Source: Sinotaia quadrata (Eukaryota; Mollusca; Gastropoda; Architaenioglossa; Viviparidae). From it: a stretch of 64,000 nt of DNA. The notes below the pieces were generated by a model. It was not told where the DNA came from. It made no database searches and saw nothing but the letters and a program-made list of their open reading frames with translations. The position numbers were made by a program, and so were the translations under genes. This document shows, piece by piece, positions 11,692 through 24,388 of this stretch (its first letter is position 1; every line of letters begins with the position of its first letter). The DNA is taken from the NCBI GenBank assembly GCA_028829895.1, contig CM054179.1, forward strand, positions 104,474,375 to 104,538,374, in the 5' to 3' direction.

Positions 11692-12064
11692 CACACTGGT
11701 GAATACGCCAATTCACACATCCCAGACCTCGCCCGTAAACACACTGGTGAATACACCAATTCATACAACCCAGAACACGCCCGTAAACACACTGGTGGAT
11801 ATGCCAATTCACACACCCCAGAACACGCCCGTAAACACACTGGTGAATATGCCAATTCGCACATCCCAGAACACGCCCGTAAACACACTGTTGAATACGC
11901 CAATTCACACATCCAAGAACACGCCCGTAAACACACTGGAGTATTACGCCATTTCATACAACCCAGAACACGCCCGTAAACACACTGGTGAATATGCCAA
12001 TTCACACATCCCAGAACACGCTCGTAAACACACTGGTGATATGCCAATGAGCACACCACAGAAG
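11692..12064. repeat. Minisatellite, 48-bp unit, ~8 copies
   Basis: Units contain AACACGCCCGTAAACACACT then GGTGAATACGCCAATTC. A one-base length change near 11940 and a shortened copy near 12033 break the phase. The unit is a multiple of three, so long frames run on both strands, including a 156-codon plus frame that is the longest in the window. In one frame each unit reads as a 16-residue repeat with HTGEYAN and PEHARK; this is not a zinc finger, as Cys is absent. I treat it as non-coding. Confidence 0.93.
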
Positions 12065-12611
12065 ACACGCATTAATTTGCTGGTTACACCCACGAACATA
12101 CTCGTGTACGGAACTAAATTCGCGCACTTCATCGCGCCAGTATACAGACCCGTAAATAAAACAGAATGAAACAGTTTACATTTACCAGATAGCTAACCGA
12201 CTGACCGACTATTCAGCCTACCCAAGCGGGCACTCCTAGGTGAATACAAATTATTGCTTCTCAGTGAACAGTGAGTGGAAATGCCGCATTCTTTGATACT
12301 GTTATCTATGGTGTCTGCACGACTATTAAATCTGCCATTGTCATAAGGGTTTCCTTGGTAATTCTTAAGTATGTCTTGTCCCTGTAAGCGCTGTACGGAC
12401 GAAATTATCTGGACAACAAAGTCACGGTACAACGAGATACACACATTTATTTATTTCTGTCTGTTACGTCTTTCGGGTTCTTTCCCATTCACTTTCTCGA
12501 AAACTATTTTGTTTTCACGGATTAATTATTGGACTACAGAAAATAATGGGTGTACTCCTAAGTCAAATGCTCTTACTGCTTGTGTTACACCTGTTACTCT
12601 ACGCTATAATT
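12065..12611. other. Unique DNA
   Basis: No gene recognised. A 102-codon plus frame (12371-12679) runs into the next repeat and has no domain. Confidence 0.5.
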
Positions 12612-12893
12612 ATAATACTACTTCTGCTTTTAGACTATTACTACTACTGCTATTAGACTGTTACTACTACTGCTATTAGACTGTTACTACTTCTGCTTTT
12701 AGACTATTACTACTTCTGCTTTTAGACTGTTACTACTTCTGCTATTAGACTGTTACTACTTCTGCTTTTAGACTATTACTACTTCTGCTTTTAGACTGTT
12801 ACTACGTCTGCTTTTAGACTATTACTACTTCTGTTTTTAGACTGTTACTACTTCTGCTTTTAGACTGTTACTACGTCTGCTTTTAGACTATTA
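12612..12893. repeat. Minisatellite, 23-bp unit, ~12 copies
   Basis: Copies of TTACTACTTCTGCTTTTAGA with ACTG or ACTA. Copy-to-copy differences fall at a few positions (GTT/ATT, CTTCTG/CGTCTG, CTTTTAG/CTATTAG). Triplet-like CTACTA runs follow to about 13020. Confidence 0.92.
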
Positions 12894-13245
12894 ATATTTC
12901 TACTATTGCTGCTTCGACTACTTTAGTACTACTACTACTTCTGCTACTGCTGTGCCATTCTATTGTTACAGCTACTACTGTTACAACAACTATATGCACT
13001 ACTTCTGCTATTGTGTATCACTACTGATGACCGCGATGCTGATGATTAAAACGATAATAATAATCATAATAATAATGTTGAAACTATTACTACTAGTAAA
13101 TAGCTCATAATAATGAAATATTTGTTTGTTTGGGGATAAATAGAAGCACTTCAGGTTTTATTAGTATCGCTTGAAGTAAGTTGAAAATTTCTCAAAACAG
13201 TTTTAAAACTAAATCATAGTTCTGAAATACATGTACTTTAATACA
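12894..13245. other. Low-complexity to AT-rich DNA
   Basis: TACTAC-rich simple sequence grades into AT-rich DNA with AATAAT runs at about 13050-13080. No gene. Confidence 0.5.
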
Positions 13246-13305
13246 CCCCCCCCCCAAAAAAAAAAAATAAAATAAAATAAAAAAATAAAAATAAAATAAA
13301 TAGAC
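13246..13305. repeat. C-run then A-rich (AAAAT)n tract
   Basis: A run of C is followed by a long A run and AAAATAAAATA steps. It could be an old poly-A retroposon tail, but no body is recognisable to its left. Confidence 0.8.
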
Positions 13306-14070
13306 ACTCAAAGCTTGCAAGAAGGCTTACTTAGTACATCATATACAACGGAAATAAATCTGCTTCAAACGTACACACAGACCACAAATACAAATAAACT
13401 TGTGCTTTTGCATGTGTGCCTGCCCATTCTTCTATGGAAATTTCTGTATATGATAATGAAAGTGTAAGGAATATAATAAAGTTGAATAAAGTTGTGTGTG
13501 TGTGCTGAATGTACAAGTATGCAATTATACAAGTGTGGGCACTAATGTGTGTGCGTATGTATACATATGGGGGCACACATATAAATATTAGTGTGGTTTT
13601 AATAAACTTGAAACACCAATTTTATTCTTAGTTGGGGTGTGTGTCACATAATGGCTTAAGTAGCCCACACCCACCCATCCTCTAACAACAGTCTACACAT
13701 AAACCTACCATCAAGAAAGCCTTACTCTTATCCCCAGGATGGAAACATCACATTCCAGACAACTCACTAAACTAACCAATCAAAATGCAGGTCAGCCACG
13801 TGAATGAATATACGAGAATCTCACCTGTAAAGTGTTAGTCGAATGCAGCTGACCACTGAGGCAACAATTAACTTGAACTCCAAATGTTAACAAAGTATAA
13901 CCATACTACTAACCGTATCGCAGATTATCAAAATGAAGGAAATATCTTCTGTACATATTACTGCCCAAGATGTGTCATTTTGCTTGTTTAACTAATATTA
14001 TGCTCAGGTTTATCTGTAGACATTAGTTATATATAATATATATTTATATTTCACTTATAATATATGAATG
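13306..14070. other. Unique AT-rich DNA
   Basis: No gene recognised. An 81-codon minus frame (13331-13576) is His/Tyr/Thr-rich simple sequence. Confidence 0.5.
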
Positions 14071-14455
14071 TGTGATGACCATGTGAGTAATAGTGTTCTG
14101 TCAAAGAACACACGAGGACGATTTCTTAGCCCATGTGTATTTTATTGGCAGATCGGCACTTTATCTGAGACATTATCTCAGTTGTTGAATTCACTGAGAG
14201 TCGAGATACGAAGCAACGCCAGAACGGAACGACCCATGGGCCAGAGACACAGTTCCACAGACCTCGTATGTGACCATATATATATATACATTACTGGGAC
14301 CCCAGACGTCACGTCAGGTAGCCAAGGCTAAGTGACTATAAAACCAACAAGCTGAAGAGCTTCAATCAAGTTGTAGACAAACTCTACCAAAGCACTTTAG
14401 AGTTCACTCAGAAACGTTCAGAGTTCTCTTATAAACTCACTATACTTCTCTCACA
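14071..14455 (+). mobile_element. Candidate solo LTR of a retrotransposon
   Basis: The segment starts TGTGATGACC and ends CTCTCACA, so its ends form the TG..CA pair and a five-base inverted match (TGTGA/TCACA). GAATG lies directly to the left; GAATG also lies on the right, one base (G) beyond the end, which would be a 5-bp target-site duplication with a one-base slip. A promoter-like block, CAGACGTCACGTCAGG, precedes TATAAAA at 14337-14343, leaving about 110 bases of transcript-side LTR. About 385 bp is an ordinary LTR length. No primer-binding site, gag-pol frame or polypurine tract flanks it, so it would be solo. Gypsy or BEL cannot be distinguished here. The overlapping 87-codon frame (14068-14331) is not taken as a gene. 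Confidence 0.45.
14337..14343 (+). promoter_or_regulatory. TATA box of the candidate LTR
   Basis: TATAAAA sits downstream of two ACGTCA motifs (about 14307-14316) and about 112 bp before the inferred LTR end, as expected of an LTR U3/R boundary. Function is inferred. Confidence 0.4.
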
Positions 14456-17090
14456 GGAATGAACAGAATACCTGCCACAGTGTCATAAGACTCAAATGAA
14501 TATTCTCTTACCACACTACATTGGTCATGATTATGAACTTAAATATAGGGCCTATATAAACTCTAATGGTAACTGTTGAAATATTCGCTGTATGTAACCA
14601 TGCTGCGTTATGTTATTTCTTGTTGAACATATTTATTGTTGATACAAAGACCACTCCTGTTAGCATAGTTGTAGTCTGTCATATTTAATGTTACTTACTA
14701 TCCTGGCTATTTGTATCAGGGGGCACGAGCTATCTTCTAGCACTATCACTCTTCTATTCTACATTTCTATCATTCATCTTTCGAAAGGTGTGGCCAGCCA
14801 CAAGGTGCGTTTGGGGGAGATTAGCTTTAAGGTTACAGGCGGCCCGGGTGGTGGACCAACAAAATCTCACATATTTGGGTACTTTAGACACTTGTACACA
14901 CGGCGCATATTTATCTGGTATTAGTACTCGCTAAAAAAAAAAATGACAGAGTGAAGGAGAGATTTAGAATATTTTAAAATATATCTACTACTGAACTAGC
15001 GTGACCACCAGCTACCTTACGTGACTCTGTGATGCAAAACGTTACTATCTCTGAAACCTTCTCATAGACATAGAGTGACGAAGACAACAAAGGCGCCGAC
15101 AACGACACTTTGAAGTGCAGTGACACTTTCTTCTTCACATAACGCAAGCGAAGGAGCTCTTTGCGTGCCTGCGTTTCTCACCAGCAAAATTATTTCTCGA
15201 TGCGGACGATTAAAATCACTATGTCGCGAGAGACGTTTCAACCCCATTGCTCAAACTGTAAACGATATTAATTTTGCATCATGCCACTCCAAAAGGTGCG
15301 CGCGACAGGTTTAATCCGTGGGTAATACGTCTCCCAGACTGACAGTAGAAGTCAAATCACATGCAAGTGAAGGGGAGGTAATGCACGCGCGAGTGATTTG
15401 AATTTTAAATTCAGTGTCATGTTCAGTAGAGTGAATCTTTATTCGCGGATTGTGTAAATAATAAAAAAAAAACATTAATCAAACAACCACTTAGTCTCGT
15501 CCCGCCATCGTCACTCCGCCATTTATACGGAAAGTGCTTTTTCAGTGGTAACCAGCGCGTGTGACTCGCGTGACTAATGCCTGTTTCTGCTGTTCGATTC
15601 TATGTGACCCCGCGCACACATCACCACCCACCACCATCACCACCACCACCAAGACACTGTCAAACCATTTGCAAGGTCCATGAAGAGAACTCACAGACTA
15701 ACTTAAGCTGCGTCCAATCTGGGCATCCACACAGAAAAATCACGTCGCTCAGTATGTTCAGTGGTCTCCCTTTCTCAAGCAAAGACTTCTAGTGTTTTGA
15801 GAACAAAACCAAAAATCACCCATACACATACACACGCACGCACGCACGCATATCACACATACGCTACGCACATATTAAATCATAACTAAAGTACTATTTA
15901 AAGCTAAACAACAGAAATAAACAAACAATAATAATCAGGGGACTTACCGTTGGATGTCCTTAATGCCACAAGTCGAGCAATTTGAAGATAGTTTGGTCGG
16001 GGAAAATCAGATTATATACTTATAAACAGATCATCGGCTCATTTGTCTAGGCAGAAAAAAAATCAGCGACAGTTGAAGCAGAGGTGAAACGTAAATGAAA
16101 CAATCTGAGGAGAAAACCAAACTGTTTGATGAAATCAATCCACTGCACTACAATTTCCAGTAGGTCGTATGATTATTTTATTTACTTACTTTTAAGTTGT
16201 GTACATGTTTATATAGGCTAGGGCAAAGTTCAATCTTGTTTAAATCTTGTTTCTCAATATAACTTTAAAGCTTTGTTTGAACAAGAACCGGTAGACTCTT
16301 TTGATAAACTTTTGCAAACCTTATTCCTTTGAACATAGTTTGTTGTACCCTTTCGCTATCATTTAACTTATTTTTTTGAACATAGTTTTATTTGTATTCT
16401 TGTCACTAAACAGTTAACTGACTCCTTTAAACACATTCGGTTTTGACCCGAAGATAAAATCTTGGTTTTTGGTATACCATACCAGACGAACCATAATGAA
16501 AGTTGTTCAAGAGTATTAAAGTTAAACGTAAGTTGTGCTATTTGTGAACACTAGATTTTGAAAGGGAGTCGGTCTGTTTATTCTCTGATCGTAGATTACT
16601 GTAATTTGTCTTGTGACGTCAGGTTGACTCACTTTATCTTTATTGGGATCAGCCACCGATTATTATTATGCAAGGAAAGTAACTAGTAGATCTGTTCATG
16701 TGACTATGGTGCAGACTACCGTAGGAATGATCTTAATGAAGCGAAATCGGTGGAAGCCGGAGCGCCTCCCAAATTACTGATGGTCTTATGAACTTGCTTT
16801 CCAACTTGCAGCCTTCTAAGTGATAAGACGCCATTTTACACTCATCAGATCTAAAGGAATGACGATTTCTGACAACAGTAGAAAAAAAGGAACACTAGAG
16901 CTACAGCCAGCGCCACTCCCAAGCCCTTTTCAGGTTTGGGTATGCAAGAAGCAACAGAAAATCACTTCAGGGCTACGATGGTTGATTTTTCACCCAAACA
17001 AGACGAACCATACTATAACCTCTGTGCCTAAAATTCAGAACTAAAACAGAGTTCTTAACGGGGCATACAGCTATCTGCTATCTTCAGTAT
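14456..17090. other. Unique DNA
   Basis: No gene recognised. GC-richer patches occur at about 15060-15320 and 15480-15760; short frames there (15062-15247 minus, 15120-15314 plus, 15577-15792 plus) have no domain. A short GCAC-rich run lies near 15835-15850. An A/T-rich, loosely repetitive stretch with GAACATAGTTT lies at about 16240-16400. Confidence 0.5.
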
Positions 17091-17250
17091 TCTACACCAG
17101 AAGCAACAATACTCTACACCAGAAACGACAATATTCTACACCAGAAACGACAATATTCTACACCAGAAGCGACAAAACTCTGCACCAGAAACGACAATAT
17201 TCTACACCAGAAGCGACAATACTCTACACCAGAAACGACAATATTCTACG
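17091..17250. repeat. Minisatellite, 22-bp unit, ~7-8 copies
   Basis: Copies of ACCAGAAACGACAATATTCT ending AC, with GAAGC/GAAAC and ATATT/ATACT variants between copies. Confidence 0.93.
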
Positions 17251-17510
17251 AGAAGGAGTGGTTATAAGTAATATCCTGAAAGAACAAATGACAAAAGAAA
17301 TCAAGAAGCCAACTATTACAGATCGAAAGACGCATACAACACCCACCAGCACATGTGAAATGGAAAGGAACACCTACATTATTAGGAAAATTCCACCAAA
17401 AAATGAAGCAAACTCCTAGTAGACAACAAAGCAACAGATGAAAGGAGTTTTTTCTCATTCGACAACTATCGAAACAAAGGAGAAAAAAATCCAAACCTCA
17501 AACGGAAAAC

Positions 17511-17885
17511 TTGACTAAAATAGTCAACATGCAGACGAACAAAACTGAAAATAAGGTAAAATTCGCCCAGACTGAGCCAGACACCACCAAGAATTCAGGC
17601 ACAGTGATCGAAATTGAGGGCGCTCCAGATGAACACACAAGGGTGCTTGAGGCTCTACTTCTCTCACTTTTGTCAGAACCGGGACCAAGGACAATAACAG
17701 AGACAACAACTGAACAAACCATTGGAAATCCAGGCAGCACAACAAAAGAATCAGAGAAAACGACCACCTATCAGCATAAGGAGAGCTCAGAAAGCCACAG
17801 AAGAAGCGGCCCCACAACGCCAGCCAGAAACATACAACAACAAAACGAACAACTCTCAACGACAACACAGCAATTTCCCCATTAG
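17511..17885 (+). other. Unrecognised 124-codon open frame
   Basis: The longest plus-strand frame outside an obvious repeat in this part of the window. Its predicted product is rich in Thr, Glu, Asn and Gln, has one short hydrophobic stretch (about residues 47-55, LEALLLSLL) and no domain I recognise. The reverse strand is also open (17524-17868), which points to composition and not selection. The region upstream (17251-17510) has stretches open in other frames, so a decayed retroelement gag-like region is conceivable. There is no splice or promoter support. I do not call a gene. Confidence 0.15.
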
Positions 17886-18870
<985 letters not shown>

Positions 18871-19034
18871 GTATGTGTGTTTGGGTAAAGATTTAGTATG
18901 GATTTATTTTCTGTTCGTCTTTGCCTAGTTGTAGCAATGATCTCTCTTTCCATATTTTCAACTGGTAACGGATATTTTACCACATGTGGTCATCGTAGGT
19001 CTGGCTGCTAGGGCTTACCACTTGAAAGGTGTGT

Positions 19035-19052
19035 GGGGTGGGTGGGATGGGG
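19035..19052 (+). other. G-quadruplex motif
   Basis: Four G-runs of three to four separated by one or two bases (GGGGTGGGTGGGATGGGG), with very short loops. Structure predicted from sequence only. Confidence 0.6.
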
Positions 19053-19054
19053 CG

Positions 19055-19150
19055 CAATTAAAAGTAATTTTTGCTGTTTTGCTTCGAGCTGGGATCGAAA
19101 CCACTTACCATAAAGAGCTCCATGCTAGTGCCTTACCTCTTTGGCACCAT
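19055..19150 (-). mobile_element. tRNA-derived SINE-like head
   Basis: On the minus strand, GGTTTCGATCC (plus 19092-19102) matches the RNA polymerase III B box. TGCCAAAGAGG about 45 bases upstream (plus 19136-19146) is A-box-like, giving tRNA-like spacing. The head resembles 40932-41000 in the same order: AGGTAA, GCACTA or GCATTA, then the B box and CCAGCTC. It lacks proper cloverleaf pairing, so it is not a functional tRNA gene. The body and tail toward lower coordinates are not delimited. Confidence 0.45.
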
Positions 19151-19620
19151 CTACTCTTAAAATATCTCGTCTGTACGGACCTGTGACAGGAATAGCGAGT
19201 AGATCAATAGCGTTTGATGGATGTGGGATGACTAAAGCAAGACACTCCCTCGCGCGTGACGGATACAGCTTGGGGTCAGAAATCGTTACACCGATCATAA
19301 GAACGCTTTGTTTGATTGATTGTCATTTAATTCCCTGGCAGGCCCTCCCCCCCCCCAGCCCCGGAGGATCTGGAGGTAAAAATAAAAATTGTGCTTTGAA
19401 TTCGATGACAAAAAGTACTTACTCAGCCCAGTTCACAGTGACACCTGCCAGTCTGACTGAAGGGAGATGTGCTTTGGCACAGTGCTGGAAACACTGGGAG
19501 TTTTTGAGGAGTACATAAACTCATGGAGAGATGAGAGGGAGCTTAGATTTGAAGGATTTGCAGAACATGAGTGCAGGAGAACGTTGCACGCAACGTGAAG
19601 TGGAAGAGAATAAGAATGGT
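19151..19620. other. Unique DNA
   Basis: A 125-codon plus frame (19141-19518) starts inside the SINE-like head and shows no domain, so it is not called. A C run lies at about 19347-19354. Confidence 0.5.
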
Positions 19621-19733
19621 GTTGAAGTGAGGTGTGCAGAGAGTCAGAGAGAGAAAGAAAAGAGAGTATAGAGAGACACACAGAGACGGAGAGAGAGAGA
19701 AAAAAAGAGTGCACAGAGGGACAGCGAAAGACA

Positions 19734-19823
<90 letters not shown>
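19621..19823. repeat. GA-rich tract with compound (TG)n(GA)n
   Basis: Irregular GAGA-rich DNA leads into (TG)n at 19735-19767 and then pure (GA)n to 19823. Confidence 0.95.
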
Positions 19824-19827
<4 letters not shown>

Positions 19828-19871
19828 TGTGCTTCGGTGTAAGAGTCGAGAATCTGGGAAGTTCTTTGTTA

Positions 19872-19986
19872 GCTCTTGTCTAACTCTTACCTAGCTCTTT
19901 TTGTTTTAGTTCTTTCTTAGCTCTTGTCTAGCTCTTACTTAACTCTTATCTAGCTCTTACTTAGTTCTTATCTAGCTCTTACTTAA
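19872..19986. repeat. Minisatellite, ~11/22-bp unit
   Basis: Repeated AGCTCTTACTT / AGCTCTTGTCT half-units, about ten in total. Confidence 0.88.
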
Positions 19987-20472
19987 TCAAGTTTCTAGTA
20001 CAAAGCTTGGCTCGCAAATCTATGATTTGTTTCTTTATCAGATTAAACGCGAAGTGTGCACTGTTCGACGTGGCTATTGTCATTTTTATGCGCATGCGTA
20101 CATGCAAGAGTGGGTAACTCTCGTTTAGCGCTACCCGAGATCGGACTGAACAAATAAAAGTAATCCATCATCTAATTCCACTAATTTTGTTTTAATTGTT
20201 CAAATATTGGTACGAATCCAGTGTGAAGTAAAAGTTATGTCTACAGAACCCCCTCCAACCCCCTCTCTCTTATTGTGTGCTCTTTATTTTAAATATAAAT
20301 ATTAGTTGCTGCATTATAATAATTCGCCAAGTTTCAGTATGTACGTTGTCTCCATATTACTAAGTATGTCGACGTGCATTTAAGGTGCTACATGTTCCAC
20401 GCTCTGACAATGCTAAAGCAAGCATTTTCTTTTTTTTTTAAGTGTTCAATGATAGTTCTACACTTATTGCTC
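19987..20472. other. Unique DNA
   Basis: Nothing recognised apart from a small GGGTA..TACCC inverted repeat at about 20112-20137. Confidence 0.45.
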
Positions 20473-20720
20473 CTTGAACACGCTTTGCAATAAAACACTT
20501 ATTGAGCACGCTTTGCAATGAAATACTTATTGAGCACGCTTTGCAATGAAATACTTATTGAGCACGCTTTGCAATGAAATACTTATTGAGCGCGCTTTGC
20601 AATGAAATACTTATTGAGCACGCTTTGCAATGAAATACTTATTGAGCACGCTTTGCAATGAAATACTTATTGAGCGCGCTTTGCAATGAAATACTTATTG
20701 AGCACGCTTTGCAATGAAAT
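20473..20720. repeat. Minisatellite, 28-bp unit, nine copies
   Basis: Copies of GAAATACTTATTGAGCACGC followed by TTTGCAAT. The copies are nearly identical, with CACGC/CGCGC variants in two of them. Confidence 0.95.
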
Positions 20721-21554
<834 letters not shown>

Positions 21555-21656
21555 TTTTTAATGGTCTCTTTTGATTGAGAACTAGTCTAGTTTATTAATA
21601 CTCTCTTTTGACTGAGACTGTAAAACTAGTCTAGTTTATTAACGATCTCTTTTGAT
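21555..21656. repeat. Tandem duplication, ~48 bp x2
   Basis: Two imperfect copies containing CTCTTTTGA and ACTAGTCTAGTTTATTAA directly next to the GATA tract. Confidence 0.85.
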
Positions 21657-21961
21657 ATTAAACACCGGAAAGAATAGGCTGATGGCTTCCGCTTGTTAGA
21701 CATGCACTGAATAATTCCATTCAAAAGTTATAAATGAACTCGTCTTCACTAAAGCACCAGTTCTCTCCCTACGGGAGAAAAGTACTTTCCTCACTGTTTG
21801 CGTCCACCTGAGAAGCCAGCAAAAGCTGAAAGCGGACGTCAAGAAATGCAAGTAAATAGCTATTGCTCTACATATTGCTTGTTGATCTGGTAGCGTTTTT
21901 TGTGGAGCTAGATTCAGTAAATAGATTAATATTGAGAGAAGTCGAAAAATATGGAGTTTAG
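21657..21961. other. Unique DNA
   Basis: Nothing recognised. Confidence 0.45.
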
Positions 21962-22144
21962 TAGAACGGACTGAAGAAATGTAATGGCTTGAATTTTAAA
22001 TGAAACAACTGATGTAAGAAAAAAAGACTGAAATTTAATACAAAGAACTGAAAGAACTGATGTAAAGAAAAAGAAGGGCAGAAAGAATTGATGCAAAGAA
22101 AATGAAGGAAATTAGCGGAAGGAAATTATGAAAAGAAAAAGAAG
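21962..22144. repeat. Degenerate fringe of the 89-bp array
   Basis: Purine-rich DNA with scattered GAACTGATGTAAAGAAAAAG and AATTTAACA-like pieces, which looks like old diverged material of the neighbouring array. Confidence 0.7.
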
Positions 22145-22790
22145 AAAGTTAGCAGAAAGAACTGATGTAAAGAGAAAAAACTGTTGTAAAGAAAAGGAAG
22201 GAATTTAACATAAACAAATTATGTAAAGAAAAATAAGTTAGCAGAAAGAACTGATGTAAAGAGAAAAAACTGTTGTAAAGAAAAGGAAGGAATTTAACAT
22301 AAACAAATTATGTAAAGAAAAAGAAGTTAGCAGAAAGAACTGATGTAAAGAGAAAAAACTGCTGTAAAGAAAAGGAAGGAATTTAACATAAACAAATTAT
22401 GTAAAGAAAAAGAAGTTAGCAGAAAGAACTGATGTAAAGAGAAAAAACTGCTGTAAAGAAAAGGAAGGAATTTAACATAAACAAATTATGTAAAGAAAAA
22501 GAAGTTAGCAGAAAGAACTGATGTAAAGAGAAAAAACTGTTGTAAAGAAAAGGAAGGAATTTAACATAAACAAATTATGTAAAGAAAAAGAAGTTAGCAG
22601 AAAGAACTGATGTAAAGAGAAAAAACTGCTGTAAAGAAAAGGAAGGAATTTAACATAAACAAATTATGTAAAGAAAAAGAAGTTAGCAGAAAGAACTGAT
22701 GTAAAGAGAAAAAACTGTTGTAAAGAAAAGGAAGGAATTTAACATAAACAAATTATGTAAAGAAAAAGAAGTTAGCAGAAAGAAATGTTG
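22145..22790. repeat. Satellite array, 89-bp unit, seven copies
   Basis: Units start at about 22145, 22234, 22323, 22412, 22501, 22590 and 22679, with a partial eighth at 22768. Each contains AGTTAGCAGAAAGAACTGAT, AAACTGYTGTAAAG and AACATAAACAAATTATG. The Y position reads T, T, C, C, T, C, T along the array. Otherwise the copies are nearly identical. Almost no pyrimidine runs occur on this strand. Confidence 0.95.
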
Positions 22791-22860
22791 TAAAAAAAAA
22801 AAAAAAAGAATTTAGCAGAAAGAAATGTTAAAAAAAAAAAAAAAAGAATTTAGCAGAAAG
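22791..22860. repeat. A-run-interrupted short repeat
   Basis: Two copies of AATTTAGCAGAAAGAAATG separated by long A runs, derived from the end of the 89-bp unit. Confidence 0.8.
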
Positions 22861-23402
22861 AAATGATGTAAAGGAGAGCAGGTAATTGCCGAAAATGACA
22901 GCAGTCTAAAGATTGGAGAAATTAATTGATAGATCGGAAGATGTGGTGCTTTGAGGATAAGTTGTGAAACTTGGAAATTAGGTGTTTGATACATCCTGGA
23001 ATAGATCAGAAATTAGATAATTCCGGAGTTACAAACAAATTTATTTTACTTTAGATAGGTTGTCTAAGTTTTTTCAAATGATTTAGAACAATTTTGCACC
23101 GCTAAATTCAAAAGTGACATCCGGTTTTTTTTTTTATCAGGTAAGGTTTAGTGCTAATTCGATTTTTTAAAATCCGATCTTATACTAAATCGATTACATT
23201 TTTGTAACATTATTAGTTAATTTTTGTTTAATATTTCGCTTCCAAAATAGGTTTTTAAATTTAAAAAATCGTTTTCTAACACAATTCATTTATTAAATGT
23301 TACTAAAGTTGATTAGTATACATTGAATAGTAGACATTGATTATGGTAAGTACATATAAACTGGATATTAGGTCACCATTGTTCAAAATTCAGTGCATAA
23401 AC
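22861..23402. other. AT-rich DNA
   Basis: No gene recognised. It directly follows (in minus-strand sense) the stop of the broken ORF, so it may hold the 3' part of that element, but I see no terminus. Confidence 0.4.
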
Positions 23403-24388
23403 TTATAGTCTCTTCGAACTTCTAGAATGTTCAGCAGTACGGATGTCTCTCTTTAGAGTCCAACAGTAATCAGCCATCATGACTGCATCCCAGCGTCCCT
23501 GATACCTGATCTCCATCTCTATCCTGATGAAATCTCTCCCTTTGCTTGTCGCTCATTGATCCCAGATTTTCAGGAAACCGATCCATATGTGAGAATAAGT
23601 AATTCGTTTTAATGCTCATGTTGCATCCAAAGTTTCTGAAAGCAGTCAGCATATTGGCAACAAGCTCTGCGTAGCCCTGACCTTATTGTTGCCAAGAAAG
23701 TATTCCACGACCAGAAAAAAAGCCTTCCACATTTTCAGTTCCACTTCGTTCATTGAGTTTTCAAACTCTGGATCTCTGATTAGCTTATGGAGTTGCGGAC
23801 CATCAATAATGCCAGCTTTCAACTTCTCACTGGTCAACCCACAAGTAAGCGAAACAGCCTCCATCCTTGTCCAGAACTTAGGTGAACTGTTTGATTAAGC
23901 CAAGCTTAATGTGCAGCGGTGAGAAAAGTATCTTGTCACTGTCCACCAGAGCGATGTTAATGAGGTTCTTTGCTTTGCAAGGTACCATTTCCTCCCGTAC
24001 AGGCCAGTCCTGCTTTGTATAATGCTGAGCTTTGTCCCTACTATCCACATCCACAGAAAGCACGGGTACTTGGTGAATCCAGACTGTTGTCCCAACAAAA
24101 GTTTACCATCTTCAGGTCAACACAAAGTAACCATCCACATGATCATAACGAATTTTCTCTAGCACATACTTCACCGCTATATACTTCTCCTTCAGTGTAG
24201 TCGAGTGAGCTAGAGGTACAGAGGCAAACTGGTTACTATTGTGTAGCAGAACACATTTCAGTGATCGCTTACTGCTGTCAATGAACAATCTCCAATCTTC
24301 AGGTTTATAGTGGTGGCACTCCAACCTTGTGCAGAAGCGGTTCAGTATCTGTACAGTACACCAGGTCCTTCTCTTTATGAAAAGACAT
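23403..24388 (-). pseudogene. Broken copy of a multi-copy invertebrate ORF family
   Basis: On the minus strand, pieces of one protein appear in order but in changing frames. They are LVYCTD near the start, KPEDWRLFIDSSKRSLKC (about 24300-24250), LLGQQSGFTKYPCFL (about 24090-24050), HIKLGLIKQF (about 23885-23910), SEKLKAGIIDGPQ (about 23790-23830), GCNMSIK and HMDRFPENLGSMSD (about 23545-23620), and finally MADYCWTLKRD (about 23447-23480). The frame ends at a TAA at 23403-23405. I recognise this as a protein that occurs in very many copies in arthropod, cnidarian and other invertebrate genomes, normally annotated as hypothetical. I believe it is transposon-linked but cannot name the superfamily or reaction. 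At least six frameshifts or stops break this copy (near 24310, 24105, 24045, 23878, 23840, 23675 and 23515), so it cannot make the protein. Terminal inverted repeats were not found. Confidence 0.8.

Noticed and set aside
11699..12169. 156-codon gene candidate
   Set aside because: The frame is created by a 48-bp tandem unit, and the opposite strand and another frame are open too.
19141..19518. 125-codon ORF as a gene
   Set aside because: It begins in a SINE-like head and has no domain or splice support.
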